Below are positions 1 to 5,801 of a DNA stretch of 6,880 bases, piece by piece. The notes below the pieces were generated by a model, which saw only the letters and a list, made by a program, of their open reading frames with translations, was not told the DNA's origin and searched no databases. Made by a program: the position numbers and the translations under genes. The first letter of the stretch is position 1, and each line of letters starts with the position of its first letter. Source of the DNA: JBBRHH01 sp038222915 (GTDB lineage Bacteria; Planctomycetota; Phycisphaerae; Tepidisphaerales; Tepidisphaeraceae); contig JBBRHH010000341.1 of the NCBI GenBank assembly GCA_038222915.1, positions 1 through 6,880 of the forward strand, in the 5' to 3' direction.

Positions 1-478
1 TGATCCGCCAGCAATCCTCGAACGCAATCCCCACGGGCACCAGCGGCATCCCCGTCCGGCTGGCGACAAAAACCGCCCCACTCTGCAAAACCCGTCTTGG
101 CCCGCGCGGCCCGTCTGGCGTGATCGCCAGATGCGCCGCCCTGCCCTGTCGCATCATCGCCCGCACCGCACCGGCGCCTCCGCGCGTGCTCGATCCGCGA
201 ATCGATAGCCCGCGCAGCATCCGCACCACCTGCGCCACCAGCTCGCCATCCCGGTGATTGCTGATCAACACGGCCACCCGGTCATGAGCGTTCGTGTACG
301 CGGGAACGATCAGCGTCTCATGCCAGAAAAGGTAAAGGTGCGGCGTCTTCGCCAGTCGCGGCTCCACTTCGGGATCATCCCAAAGTTTTCGAATCGTCGT
401 TGTCCCCATCCACCCGCGCACCCACCAACTGATGAGCAGACTCGTGAACTTGATCGCGGTTGAATTCGAAAGCTTCAT
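1..478 (-). CDS. Lysophospholipid acyltransferase family protein (DUF374 type), C-terminal part beyond window
   Basis: Reading the minus strand from ATG at 478 gives 159 residues without a stop before the window edge, so the C terminus is missing. The protein matches the DUF374 branch of the LPLAT superfamily. Landmarks are FWHE at residues 51-54, the block SNHRDGE at 73-79, RGSSTRGG at 94-101, TPDGPRGPRR at 120-129, and a hydrophobic stretch ending in PLVPVGIAF at 145-153. Members of this family are thought to acylate a lipid or lipid A-like acceptor at the inner membrane; the substrate here is unknown. A hydrophobic patch near residues 11-24 may help membrane association. An in-frame ATG exists five codons upstream (493). 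I prefer 478 because a TATGAT hexamer overlaps the upstream ATG and would place transcription start close to 478. It diverges from trmB. Family identity is seen in the motifs; the substrate is not resolved. Confidence 0.88.
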   Translation of the reverse strand, partial: MKLSNSTAIKFTSLLISWWVRGWMGTTTIRKLWDDPEVEPRLAKTPHLYLFWHETLIVPAYTNAHDRVAVLISNHRDGELVAQVVRMLRGLSIRGSSTRGGAGAVRAMMRQGRAAHLAITPDGPRGPRRVLQSGAVFVASRTGMPLVPVGIAFEDCWRI

Positions 479-488
479 ACGGCGTCGA

Positions 489-494
489 ATCATA
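489..494 (-). promoter_or_regulatory. Candidate -10 box (TATGAT) for the acyltransferase gene
   Basis: On the minus strand TATGAT matches the TATAAT consensus at five of six bases. It ends 10 bases before the ATG at 478. No Shine-Dalgarno lies between, so the transcript would have a very short leader or none. No convincing -35 element is visible. Confidence 0.4.
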
Positions 495-522
495 CAGCAG
501 TGGATGCAGGCCACACCCCCCG

Positions 523-528
523 TACAAT
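523..528 (+). promoter_or_regulatory. Candidate -10 box (TACAAT) for trmB, leaderless-type start
   Basis: TACAAT matches TATAAT at five of six bases and ends 8 bases before the ATG at 537. A transcription start 6-8 bases downstream would fall on or next to that ATG. The bases between are C-rich and contain no Shine-Dalgarno. This supports 537 rather than an in-frame ATG at 432 as the trmB start. Confidence 0.45.
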
Positions 529-536
529 CCCGCCCC

Positions 537-1250
537 ATGCAATCGCACCGCGAACTCATCGTTGAACCCATTGGCCTCGAAGCCGAGAAGCTACCTCGGC
601 CGATCGACTGGCCCACCCTGTATGGCAACAACCACCCCGTCGAGCTCGAAATCGGCTCCGGCAAGGGCACCTTCCTCACCGAACAGGCCAAAGCCCGACC
701 CGACGTCAACTTCTTCGGCATCGAGTGGGCCAACTGGTTCTGGCGGTACGCGAGCGACCGACTTCGCCGCAGCAACTGCACCAACGCTCGCACCGTCCGC
801 GCCGAAGCCAACTTCTTCCTCACCGAGCATGTCCCGGCCGACAGCATCAGCGTCCTGCACATTTATTTCCCCGACCCCTGGCCCAAGAAACGCCACCACA
901 AACGCCGACTCATCCAGGACAAATTTCTCGACCTCGCGTGGCGCGTCCTCATCCCCAACGGCCGGCTCCAGATCGTCACCGATCACCAGAACTATTTTGA
1001 GCACATCGAACCAGTCGTAAACAACTCCCGGCTCACCATCGTCGAATACAACCGCCCCGGCTCCGCCAATGAAGGCGAGTTCGTCGGCACCAACTTCGAA
1101 CGAAAATATCGCCACGAAGGCCGCCCCTTCTACGCCGTCGCCGCTGTGAAGGACCTCGCTAAATCGCCAGCACCCGCACCAGGCTCCCCGCAGTCAGTGC
1201 CGAATCATCCGCCGGCCGAACCAGCAGCCCATCAGAGTTCGCAATCGTAA
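537..1250 (+). CDS. trmB: tRNA (guanine-N7-)-methyltransferase TrmB
   Basis: This is a 237-residue protein that transfers a methyl group from S-adenosylmethionine to N7 of G46 in the variable loop of tRNAs. The SAM-binding motif is EIGSGKGTF at residues 38-46, followed by the acidic strand end GIEW at 61-64. The TrmB signature FPDPWPKKRHHKRRL sits at 111-125, and the C-terminal family motif GTNFERKYRHEGRPFYAV at 184-201. The start at 537 is preferred over the in-frame ATG at 432 because homology begins only after 537, the longer form would run into the divergent acyltransferase gene, and a -10-like box lies just before 537. The family fold ends around residue 206. The last 30 or so residues are a Pro/Ala/Ser-rich tail made by reading through the 3' end of convergent moeA (92-base overlap), so the tail is probably not functional. 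Identity is secure. Confidence 0.95.
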   Translation: MQSHRELIVEPIGLEAEKLPRPIDWPTLYGNNHPVELEIGSGKGTFLTEQAKARPDVNFFGIEWANWFWRYASDRLRRSNCTNARTVRAEANFFLTEHVPADSISVLHIYFPDPWPKKRHHKRRLIQDKFLDLAWRVLIPNGRLQIVTDHQNYFEHIEPVVNNSRLTIVEYNRPGSANEGEFVGTNFERKYRHEGRPFYAVAAVKDLAKSPAPAPGSPQSVPNHPPAEPAAHQSSQS

Positions 1251-2370
1251 AAATATCGCTCGAACCCCGGTAATTCACCGGCAAAACCATCGGAATGGCA
1301 TCCGCGCTCCCCGACCACTCCAGCCGCACCGGCTGATAAAACTCCCGCGACCCATGTGCCTTCACCGCCACTGAAAGCCGCGCACACTGCCACCGATCCG
1401 CCACCGCGCCGCCGCTGAGCCGGGCCAACACCCGCGCCGCCAGCCGCACCGTACACACGAACGCGCTCACCGGATTTCCAGGCAATCCGAACACAACCGA
1501 CTTCCCGACACTCCCAAAAACAAACGGCTTACCCGGCTTGATCTTCAACTTGGTAATCTTCAGTTCCACCCCCAACTCCCGAAAAATGCCCGGCACGTAG
1601 TCATACTCGCCCATGCTCATCCCGCCGCTGACAAACAGCGCGTCGAACTTGAGCCCCTCCAAAATCGCCGCCCGAATCTTTCCCGGCTCATCACCGATCG
1701 TCCCCAGACTCGTCACCTCACACCCCATCTTTCTCAACAGCGCCACCATCATCGGTAAGTTCGAATTGCGTATCTGCCCAAGTTTCGGCGTCACGTTCAC
1801 ATCCACAATTTCATCCCCCGTCGCCATCACCGCCACGCGCGGCCTTCCATGAACGAACACTTCAGCAGCCCCCACGCTCGCCGCCGCCGCGATCTGCGCC
1901 GCCTCCATCCGCACTCCCTTTCCCAGAACCATCTCTCCCGCTCGAATATCACTACCGACCCGCGAAATATAACGATCTCGCGCCCCGCCTTCCTCGACCC
2001 AAATCCGATCCCCCTCTCGTTTCACCACCTCCACCGGCGCAACTGAATCCGCTCCTTCCGGCATCGGCGCGCCCGTCATAATCGCAACCGCTTCGCCGGC
2101 CCCAACCGCCCTTTCCGGCCACTGCCCCGCCGCAATCTCTCCCACCACCCGCAACTCTTTCCCCGCATCCACCAGCCGCAGCGCAAACCCATCCATCTGG
2201 CTTTTATCAAACGGCGGATAATCGCGATCCGCCACAATATCTTCCGCCAGACAAAGCCCCTGCGCATCCGCCAGCGCAACCCGCACAACCCGCGGCCAAA
2301 CCGGCGTCCCATCCAGTACCGCAATCGCCTCGGCCACGCTTATCAAATTCGCAACTTCAATCTCAGCCAT
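1159..2370 (-). CDS. moeA: Molybdopterin molybdenumtransferase MoeA
   Basis: This 403-residue protein catalyses the last step of molybdenum cofactor synthesis, inserting molybdate into adenylylated molybdopterin in the cytoplasm. Family motifs appear in order: PPFDKSQMDGFAL at 52-64, IMTGAPMPEGADSV at 97-110, VAVMATGDEIV at 179-189, SGGMSMGEYDYV at 248-259, KIKPGKPFVFG at 277-287 and GLPGNPVSAFV at 295-305. A C-terminal domain follows to the end. Length is close to E. coli MoeA (about 411). The start at 2370 is chosen over an ATG seven codons upstream because GAGAGG lies just before it and MAEIEVANLISVAEA begins the family homology. Its start overlaps the stop of the upstream membrane-protein gene by 8 bases, which suggests translational coupling. 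The 3' end overlaps convergent trmB. No other molybdenum cofactor gene is in the window, so the cofactor pathway here is inferred only from this gene. Confidence 0.95.
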   Translation of the reverse strand: MAEIEVANLISVAEAIAVLDGTPVWPRVVRVALADAQGLCLAEDIVADRDYPPFDKSQMDGFALRLVDAGKELRVVGEIAAGQWPERAVGAGEAVAIMTGAPMPEGADSVAPVEVVKREGDRIWVEEGGARDRYISRVGSDIRAGEMVLGKGVRMEAAQIAAAASVGAAEVFVHGRPRVAVMATGDEIVDVNVTPKLGQIRNSNLPMMVALLRKMGCEVTSLGTIGDEPGKIRAAILEGLKFDALFVSGGMSMGEYDYVPGIFRELGVELKITKLKIKPGKPFVFGSVGKSVVFGLPGNPVSAFVCTVRLAARVLARLSGGAVADRWQCARLSVAVKAHGSREFYQPVRLEWSGSADAIPMVLPVNYRGSSDIFTIANSDGLLVRPADDSALTAGSLVRVLAI

Positions 2371-2863
2371 GATCCTCTCGACTCCTCGCAAACCGGCCCC
2401 AAATCCAAAGCCCCGGCAGCGCCGCCGTTATCCAGACAATATGAATATACGGCACTCGAACCAGCCAAAACGTCGGCATCTCCGTCGGCCGCGTCAATCC
2501 AGGAAAATCCGGAAACATCCGATAGAAGTTCCCCCGCCCCACCACAATGCCGGCCACGCTGCTCATCGCGTAAGTCATCCGAGACTGATTCAAAAACTCC
2601 ATGAAATCAGGCGGTTCAGTCGTGAGCGTAAGATTAAACCCGTGTCCCGCATACTCCAGCATCTTCGCCCGCCCAAACCGCGAAGGATCATGCAACACCG
2701 CCACACCAAATTCCCCTCGCTCCGACCAGATCCACCGATAGCCATCTACCGTCCCCGCCACAGTTGATCGTTTCCCCTCCATGCTCCATCCCCAGAGGCC
2801 AGCAGCGCCACAACACGCAAGCAGAGATAGAACAGCGGCAGCCGTAAAAAGCCCGGATCGCAT
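2363..2863 (-). CDS. Small membrane protein of unknown function, two predicted helices
   Basis: This is a 166-residue protein I do not recognise as a named family. Residues about 5-27 are a hydrophobic segment rich in Ala, Leu and Cys, acting as a signal anchor or signal peptide. Residues about 30-130 form a soluble domain with aromatic clusters (GYRWIW at 41-46, FYRMFPDFPG at 113-122). Residues about 136-155 form a second hydrophobic helix, VPYIHIVWITAALPGLWIW, ending in a basic, charged tail. From memory, this layout with VPxWxxxxxxAxLPxLW near the C terminus resembles a family of planctomycete proteins whose members often end in a CxxCGYDLR zinc ribbon; that ribbon is absent here. The ATG at 2863 is preferred to the in-frame ATG at 2947, which would overlap purB and add a non-hydrophobic leader. 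The stop at 2363 lies inside the moeA start (ATGGCTGA), so the two are probably one transcript. A functional link to molybdenum cofactor is not shown. Confidence 0.75.
   Translation of the reverse strand: MRSGLFTAAAVLSLLACCGAAGLWGWSMEGKRSTVAGTVDGYRWIWSERGEFGVAVLHDPSRFGRAKMLEYAGHGFNLTLTTEPPDFMEFLNQSRMTYAMSSVAGIVVGRGNFYRMFPDFPGLTRPTEMPTFWLVRVPYIHIVWITAALPGLWIWGRFARSREDHG
2374..2379 (-). promoter_or_regulatory. Ribosome binding site of moeA
   Basis: GAGAGG on the minus strand lies three bases before the ATG at 2370, inside the last codons of the upstream gene. It decides the moeA start and contrasts with the four operon-leading genes, which lack such a site. Confidence 0.6.
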
Positions 2864-2870
2864 CCGGCCG

Positions 2871-2876
2871 ATTGTA
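2871..2876 (-). promoter_or_regulatory. Candidate extended -10 box (TGATACAAT) for the membrane protein-moeA operon
   Basis: The minus strand reads TGATACAAT: a five-of-six match to TATAAT with the TGn extension. It ends 7 bases before the ATG at 2863, so transcription would begin at or beside the start codon. No Shine-Dalgarno is present. This supports 2863 as the start and places one promoter for both minus-strand genes. Confidence 0.5.
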
Positions 2877-2902
2877 TCACTTCCCTTCGCCGCACCATCC
2901 CA

Positions 2903-2908
2903 TAGAAT
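2903..2908 (+). promoter_or_regulatory. Candidate -10 box (TAGAAT) for purB
   Basis: TAGAAT matches TATAAT at five of six bases and ends 11 bases before the purB ATG at 2920. This would give a leader of only about 4-5 bases and no room for a Shine-Dalgarno. No clear -35 element is seen. It sits back to back with the minus-strand box at 2871-2876. Confidence 0.4.
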
Positions 2909-2919
2909 CGCCGATCCCC

Positions 2920-4350
2920 ATGAACCCAAACACCTACGAATCCCCACTTGCCACTCGCAACGCCTCTCCGGAGATGATCCGCCTCTTCTCGGCCCAATAC
3001 AAGTTCGGCCTCTGGCGTCGCCTCTGGCTTGAACTCGCGCGCTCCGAACGCGAATTGGGCCTCACCCGAATCAGCGAGGCCGCCCTCGTGCAATTGGAAT
3101 CCAATCTCGACAACATCGACTTCGAAAAGGCCGCCAGTTGGGAAAAACGCCTCCGCCACGATGTCATGGCCCACGTCCATACCTTCGAAGAAGTCGCCCC
3201 TGCGGCCAAGGGCATCATTCATCTCGGTGCAACCTCCCAGTACGTCGTCGACAACGCCGACCTGATCATCATGCGCGAGGGAATGCGACTCCTGGCCACA
3301 AGACTCGCCAACGCCATCGACGCCCTTGGCAAATTCGCCGTCCGCTGGAGAGACCTCCCTACCCTCGGCTACACCCACTACCAACCCGCCCAGCTCACCA
3401 CCGTCGGCAAGCGCGCCACCCTCTGGGCCCAGGACCTCGCCATCGATCTCGAAGATTTCGAGCACCGCATCTCCACCCTCCGCTTTCGCGGCGTCAAAGG
3501 CACCACCGGCACCCAGGCGTCCTTCCTCTCCCTCTTCGACAACGACCACCAGAAAGTCGAACAGCTCGACCAGATGGTCACCCACCGCTTCGGCTTCACC
3601 GAATCCTTCACCGTCACCGGCCAAACCTATCCCCGCAAGGTCGACGCCCAACTCGTCAACACCCTCGCCAACTGCGCCGCCAGCGTCCACAAATTCTGCA
3701 ACGACATCCGCCTCCTCGCCGGCATGAAACAACTCGAAGAACCCTTCGAAGAAGAACAAGTCGGCTCCAGCGCCATGGCCTACAAGCGCAACCCCATGCG
3801 CTGCGAACGCGCCACCGGCCTCGCCCGTTTCGTCATTTCGCTCGCAAGTTCATCCCTCCAGACCGCCGCCGAACAGTGGTTCGAACGCACCCTCGATGAC
3901 TCCTCCAACAAGCGCCTCGCCGTCGCCGAATCATTCCTCGCGCTGGATGGATGCCTGCAAATCGTTGTCAACGTCGCCCGTGGCCTCGTCGTCTATCCAA
4001 AAACCGTAGAAGCCGCCGTGCGATCCGAGCTCCCCTTCATGGCAACCGAAGAAATCCTCATGGCGGCCGTCCGTGCCGGCGGCGACCGCCAGCAACTCCA
4101 CGAGCTCATCCGCGCCCACTCCCAACTCGCGGCTCGCGACGTAAAACTCGAAGGCAAACCCAACGATCTCCTCGATCGACTGAGTCAGGATCCATCCTTC
4201 GCAGGAACTGATCTGACCACCCTCCTCGACCCCGCAAAATTCATCGGCCGCGCGCCGGAGCAGGTAGAGGAATTCATTGCCAAAGTCGTCAAACCCATTC
4301 GCGCCCGCTATTCGGCATCGCGCGGTCAAGCATCAGAGTTGCGTGTTTAA
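2920..4350 (+). CDS. purB: Adenylosuccinate lyase, eukaryote-like type
   Basis: This 476-residue enzyme of the fumarase/aspartase superfamily cleaves SAICAR to AICAR plus fumarate and adenylosuccinate to AMP plus fumarate in purine synthesis. Residues seen include YESPLATRNASPEM (6-19), RHDVMAHVHTF (79-89), HLGATSQYVVDN (101-112), YTHYQPAQLTTVGKRA (151-166, H153 the likely general acid) and RGVKGTTGTQASF (190-202). The mobile-loop signature GSSAMAYKRNPMRCER (282-297) carries the catalytic serine. WFERTLDDSSNKR at 320-332 and LPFMATEEILM at 371-381 follow. From memory these blocks are nearly those of human ADSL (484 residues), and length agrees, whereas typical E. coli or Bacillus PurB proteins differ more. 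The start at 2920 gives the family N terminus; an ATG at 2872 would add a leader lying in the divergent promoter region. No other purine gene is adjacent. Identity is secure. Confidence 0.95.
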   Translation: MNPNTYESPLATRNASPEMIRLFSAQYKFGLWRRLWLELARSERELGLTRISEAALVQLESNLDNIDFEKAASWEKRLRHDVMAHVHTFEEVAPAAKGIIHLGATSQYVVDNADLIIMREGMRLLATRLANAIDALGKFAVRWRDLPTLGYTHYQPAQLTTVGKRATLWAQDLAIDLEDFEHRISTLRFRGVKGTTGTQASFLSLFDNDHQKVEQLDQMVTHRFGFTESFTVTGQTYPRKVDAQLVNTLANCAASVHKFCNDIRLLAGMKQLEEPFEEEQVGSSAMAYKRNPMRCERATGLARFVISLASSSLQTAAEQWFERTLDDSSNKRLAVAESFLALDGCLQIVVNVARGLVVYPKTVEAAVRSELPFMATEEILMAAVRAGGDRQQLHELIRAHSQLAARDVKLEGKPNDLLDRLSQDPSFAGTDLTTLLDPAKFIGRAPEQVEEFIAKVVKPIRARYSASRGQASELRV

Positions 4351-4424
4351 CCCGCTCCAGAATACCGTCGGGGAATAACACTGATCTTTTTACCCATCTT
4401 GTCATTCGTCACTGACCCACCTGC

Positions 4425-4631
4425 CTATAACTTCAGGTTAATCTGCAATCCGCGCTGTTTCTGGCTGTTTAACTCGACTTTCAGAGGCTCGAATTCACTG
4501 CCCAGCTTGCCTGCTAAGTTGTTCAATTCTAACGTCTTATAGATGTGTCTGCCTCTCCGGTCGAAACCGCCGAACCCATCCGTGTTAACAGTATAAAAAT
4601 AATTGCTCAGCTCGTCTTTTTGATTTGGCAT
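4425..4631 (-). CDS. Doubtful 68-residue ORF of unknown function
   Basis: The ORF encodes a soluble, balanced-looking protein beginning MPNQKDELSNYFYTVNTD, with an aromatic and Gly-rich N-terminal half (GFGGFDRRGRHIYKT, residues 19-33) and a Leu/Lys/Asn-rich C-terminal half ending LQINLKL. I recognise no family. In favour: the residue mix looks protein-like, and it is not antisense to another gene. Against: it is short, no strong Shine-Dalgarno precedes it (only TGGA touching the ATG), and its codons (TTA, ATT, AAT, TAT) are much less GC-rich than those of its neighbours. An in-frame stop lies 18 bases upstream of the ATG, so it cannot extend further. It may be a recent arrival, a remnant of a larger gene, or chance. 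Confidence 0.3.
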   Translation of the reverse strand: MPNQKDELSNYFYTVNTDGFGGFDRRGRHIYKTLELNNLAGKLGSEFEPLKVELNSQKQRGLQINLKL

Positions 4632-4645
4632 TCCAGCGAACGAGC
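4625..4645 (+). repeat. Shared upstream motif, copy 1 (TTGGCA, 4-base gap, AGCGAACGAGC)
   Basis: TTGGCA at 4625-4630 is followed four bases later by AGCGAACGAGC at 4635-4645. The same two blocks in the same order occur before the second PEP-CTERM gene at 5802-5819, with a one-base gap. Copy 1 ends 148 bases before the ATG of its downstream gene and also overlaps the start codon of the doubtful minus-strand ORF. Confidence 0.4.
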
Positions 4646-4783
4646 ATTACAGTTCCAATAATAAACGCGGTTAGGACGTGCTTCAGCCTTGATCGGTTCG
4701 TTTTCTTCACGGCTGGCGCAAAGTCCAATATATCGTTGCCATTCCGAGAGGACGTGCTGGATGGTCTAAGGACCGGCTGGCTC

Positions 4784-4790
4784 GGGAAAG
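4784..4790 (+). promoter_or_regulatory. Ribosome binding site of first PEP-CTERM gene
   Basis: GGGAAAG lies just before the ATG at 4794, with GGGA six bases from the start codon. It fixes the start, and the following residues form a normal signal peptide. Confidence 0.5.
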
Positions 4791-4793
4791 AAA

Positions 4794-5792
4794 ATGGGCC
4801 GTAGAGGGAACATCAGTTTTCGCACCCTTGGCTTCGCCTGCATTGCAGGCGTCTTGGTCGGTGGACCCCGCGCCAATGCCTCCCTCATCAGCTTTGACCC
4901 CGACGGCGCCGCCAACAACGCCAACGCTGCTCTGAGCGTCAGCTCGTTCGAATACCTCCCTGGCAACCTCCTCCTCCGTAACGGAATCAAGAACATCACC
5001 GAGGGATCGAGCTACACAACCGACGCCTTCTTCCACGCCAAAGTCGGCTATCTGCTCGACGCCAACAGCCAGCGCCTGACCATCAACAATTTCATTGGCT
5101 CCAGCACCTCCTCCGCAGCATTTGAACTCACCGCTGTCGCACAGTTCACCGCCACCATCACCCGAACTGGCACCGCCTCATACGGCATTACGCTCTCAAG
5201 CGGCCCCGTCAACACCTTTAACATCTACTACGACAACGATTCATCGAAACGGGCAACTGACCTGACCGGCGAAGGTTTCGCGGACGGCACACCCATCCTC
5301 ACCGGCTCGGTCGGCGACATTCCAGTCAGTTCCTTCCAGTTCACTGGATTGGGGGGCCGCCTGGACCAGTTCGACGCCGATAACTTTTCCGGCATTACCG
5401 CCAACGCGCTACTCGGCAGCTTGAACCTCGCGATCAATATCCAGTCCGAAAACAGCGGCTTCTTCCTCGATACCTCCCCGCTGGCCTCCATGGTCTTCCA
5501 GAGCAACCTCCGCACCCCGTTCAACGCCGTCGACCCTTCTCATAACTTCCACGCCCTCGATGGCCACAACACCCTGGTTCAGCCCACGTTCACTTCCAAC
5601 AACGACGGAACACCCGACAGCGATCTGCAGGTGCAGATCGCTTCCAACACTACTCTGTTTGTATTTGGCCAAAGCGTACCTGAGCCAGCCTCGGTGGCGA
5701 TGTTTTTAACAGGTCTCAGCCTGACGGTGCTCCGACGACGCCGGGCAGTCTTCGCGTCTCATATTCGCCAGACTGACAAATCGAATGATTAA
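4794..5792 (+). CDS. PEP-CTERM sorted secreted protein, PepA-like body (copy 1)
   Basis: This 332-residue protein begins with a basic n-region (MGRRGNISFR) and a hydrophobic core, with likely cleavage after ANA at residue 29. The body is rich in Ser, Thr, Asn and Gly. Blocks shared with the next gene are FDPDG (34-38), SFEYLPGNLLL (51-61), FHAKVGYLLDA (80-90), AFELTAVAQFTAT (109-121), IYYDNDSSKRATDLTGEGF (144-162) with DGTPILTGSV (164-173), and SDLQVQIAS (276-284). The C terminus has VPEPAS (295-300), a hydrophobic helix and RRRR (314-317): the PEP-CTERM signal, recognised by an exosortase that cleaves it during export. Unusually, 15 further residues follow the Arg cluster. From memory, the FDPDG, LPGN, VGxLLD and GxGFxDGTxIL blocks resemble the flocculation-associated PepA group, implying a surface or matrix role; that is inference. 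No exosortase is in the window. Confidence 0.88.
   Translation: MGRRGNISFRTLGFACIAGVLVGGPRANASLISFDPDGAANNANAALSVSSFEYLPGNLLLRNGIKNITEGSSYTTDAFFHAKVGYLLDANSQRLTINNFIGSSTSSAAFELTAVAQFTATITRTGTASYGITLSSGPVNTFNIYYDNDSSKRATDLTGEGFADGTPILTGSVGDIPVSSFQFTGLGGRLDQFDADNFSGITANALLGSLNLAINIQSENSGFFLDTSPLASMVFQSNLRTPFNAVDPSHNFHALDGHNTLVQPTFTSNNDGTPDSDLQVQIASNTTLFVFGQSVPEPASVAMFLTGLSLTVLRRRRAVFASHIRQTDKSND
4835..4851. repeat. Perfect inverted repeat in signal-peptide coding region
   Basis: Arms CGCCTGCA and TGCAGGCG are separated by one T. It lies inside codons of the signal-peptide region of the first PEP-CTERM gene. The core CTGCA-T-TGCAG resembles the core of a second palindrome in the same gene (5619-5642). 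Confidence 0.6.
5619..5642. repeat. Perfect 11-base-arm inverted repeat in the first PEP-CTERM gene
   Basis: Arms AGCGATCTGCA and TGCAGATCGCT flank a central GG with no mismatch. It lies in codons for SDLQVQIAS near the C-terminal end. The equivalent segment of the paralogue (GQDLQFEAS) has no palindrome, so protein sequence does not force it. In RNA it could form a hairpin of about 10 pairs with a four-base loop. Confidence 0.7.
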
Positions 5793-5801
5793 ACCGTTGA
5801 A

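Larger units (their letters stand above)
4351..4793. other. Long gap between purB and the first PEP-CTERM gene
   Basis: These 443 bases are visibly richer in A and T than the flanking genes. They hold one doubtful minus-strand ORF (4425-4631) and the Shine-Dalgarno of the next gene. I see no hairpin followed by a T-run that would make a good terminator after purB; the T-run at 4385-4391 has no stem before it. A weak inverted repeat, ACCTG and CAGGT ten bases apart (4419-4438), overlaps the stop of the doubtful ORF. No convincing promoter for the downstream gene was found. The region may mark the junction between core genes and a more variable surface-protein block. Confidence 0.5.

Noticed and set aside
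254..463. Plus-strand 69-residue open frame
   Set aside because: It is antisense to the acyltransferase, whose conserved motifs lie on the minus strand.
432..536. Upstream extension of trmB to an ATG at 432
   Set aside because: The added 35 residues overlap the divergent acyltransferase gene and have no TrmB-like content; the start at 537 fits better.
591..1115. Minus-strand open frame antisense to trmB
   Set aside because: Acidic, Gly/Val-rich shadow without motifs, opposite the secure trmB gene.
2746..3759. Long minus-strand open frame antisense to purB
   Set aside because: It is very rich in Glu, Asp, Gly and Val, as expected from the complement of C-ending codons, shows no family motif, and lies opposite a certain purB.
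3138..3899. Long plus-strand open frame in another frame of purB
   Set aside because: Its Arg/Pro/His-rich content is typical of a shifted frame of GC-rich coding DNA, and purB is secure in its own frame.
4419..4438. ACCTG/CAGGT inverted repeat as a terminator
   Set aside because: Only five base pairs with a ten-base loop and no following T-run on either strand.
4670..4676. GTTAGGA, resembling the core of an integron attC site
   Set aside because: No matching RYYYAAC partner and no paired inner repeats were found at the needed distance.
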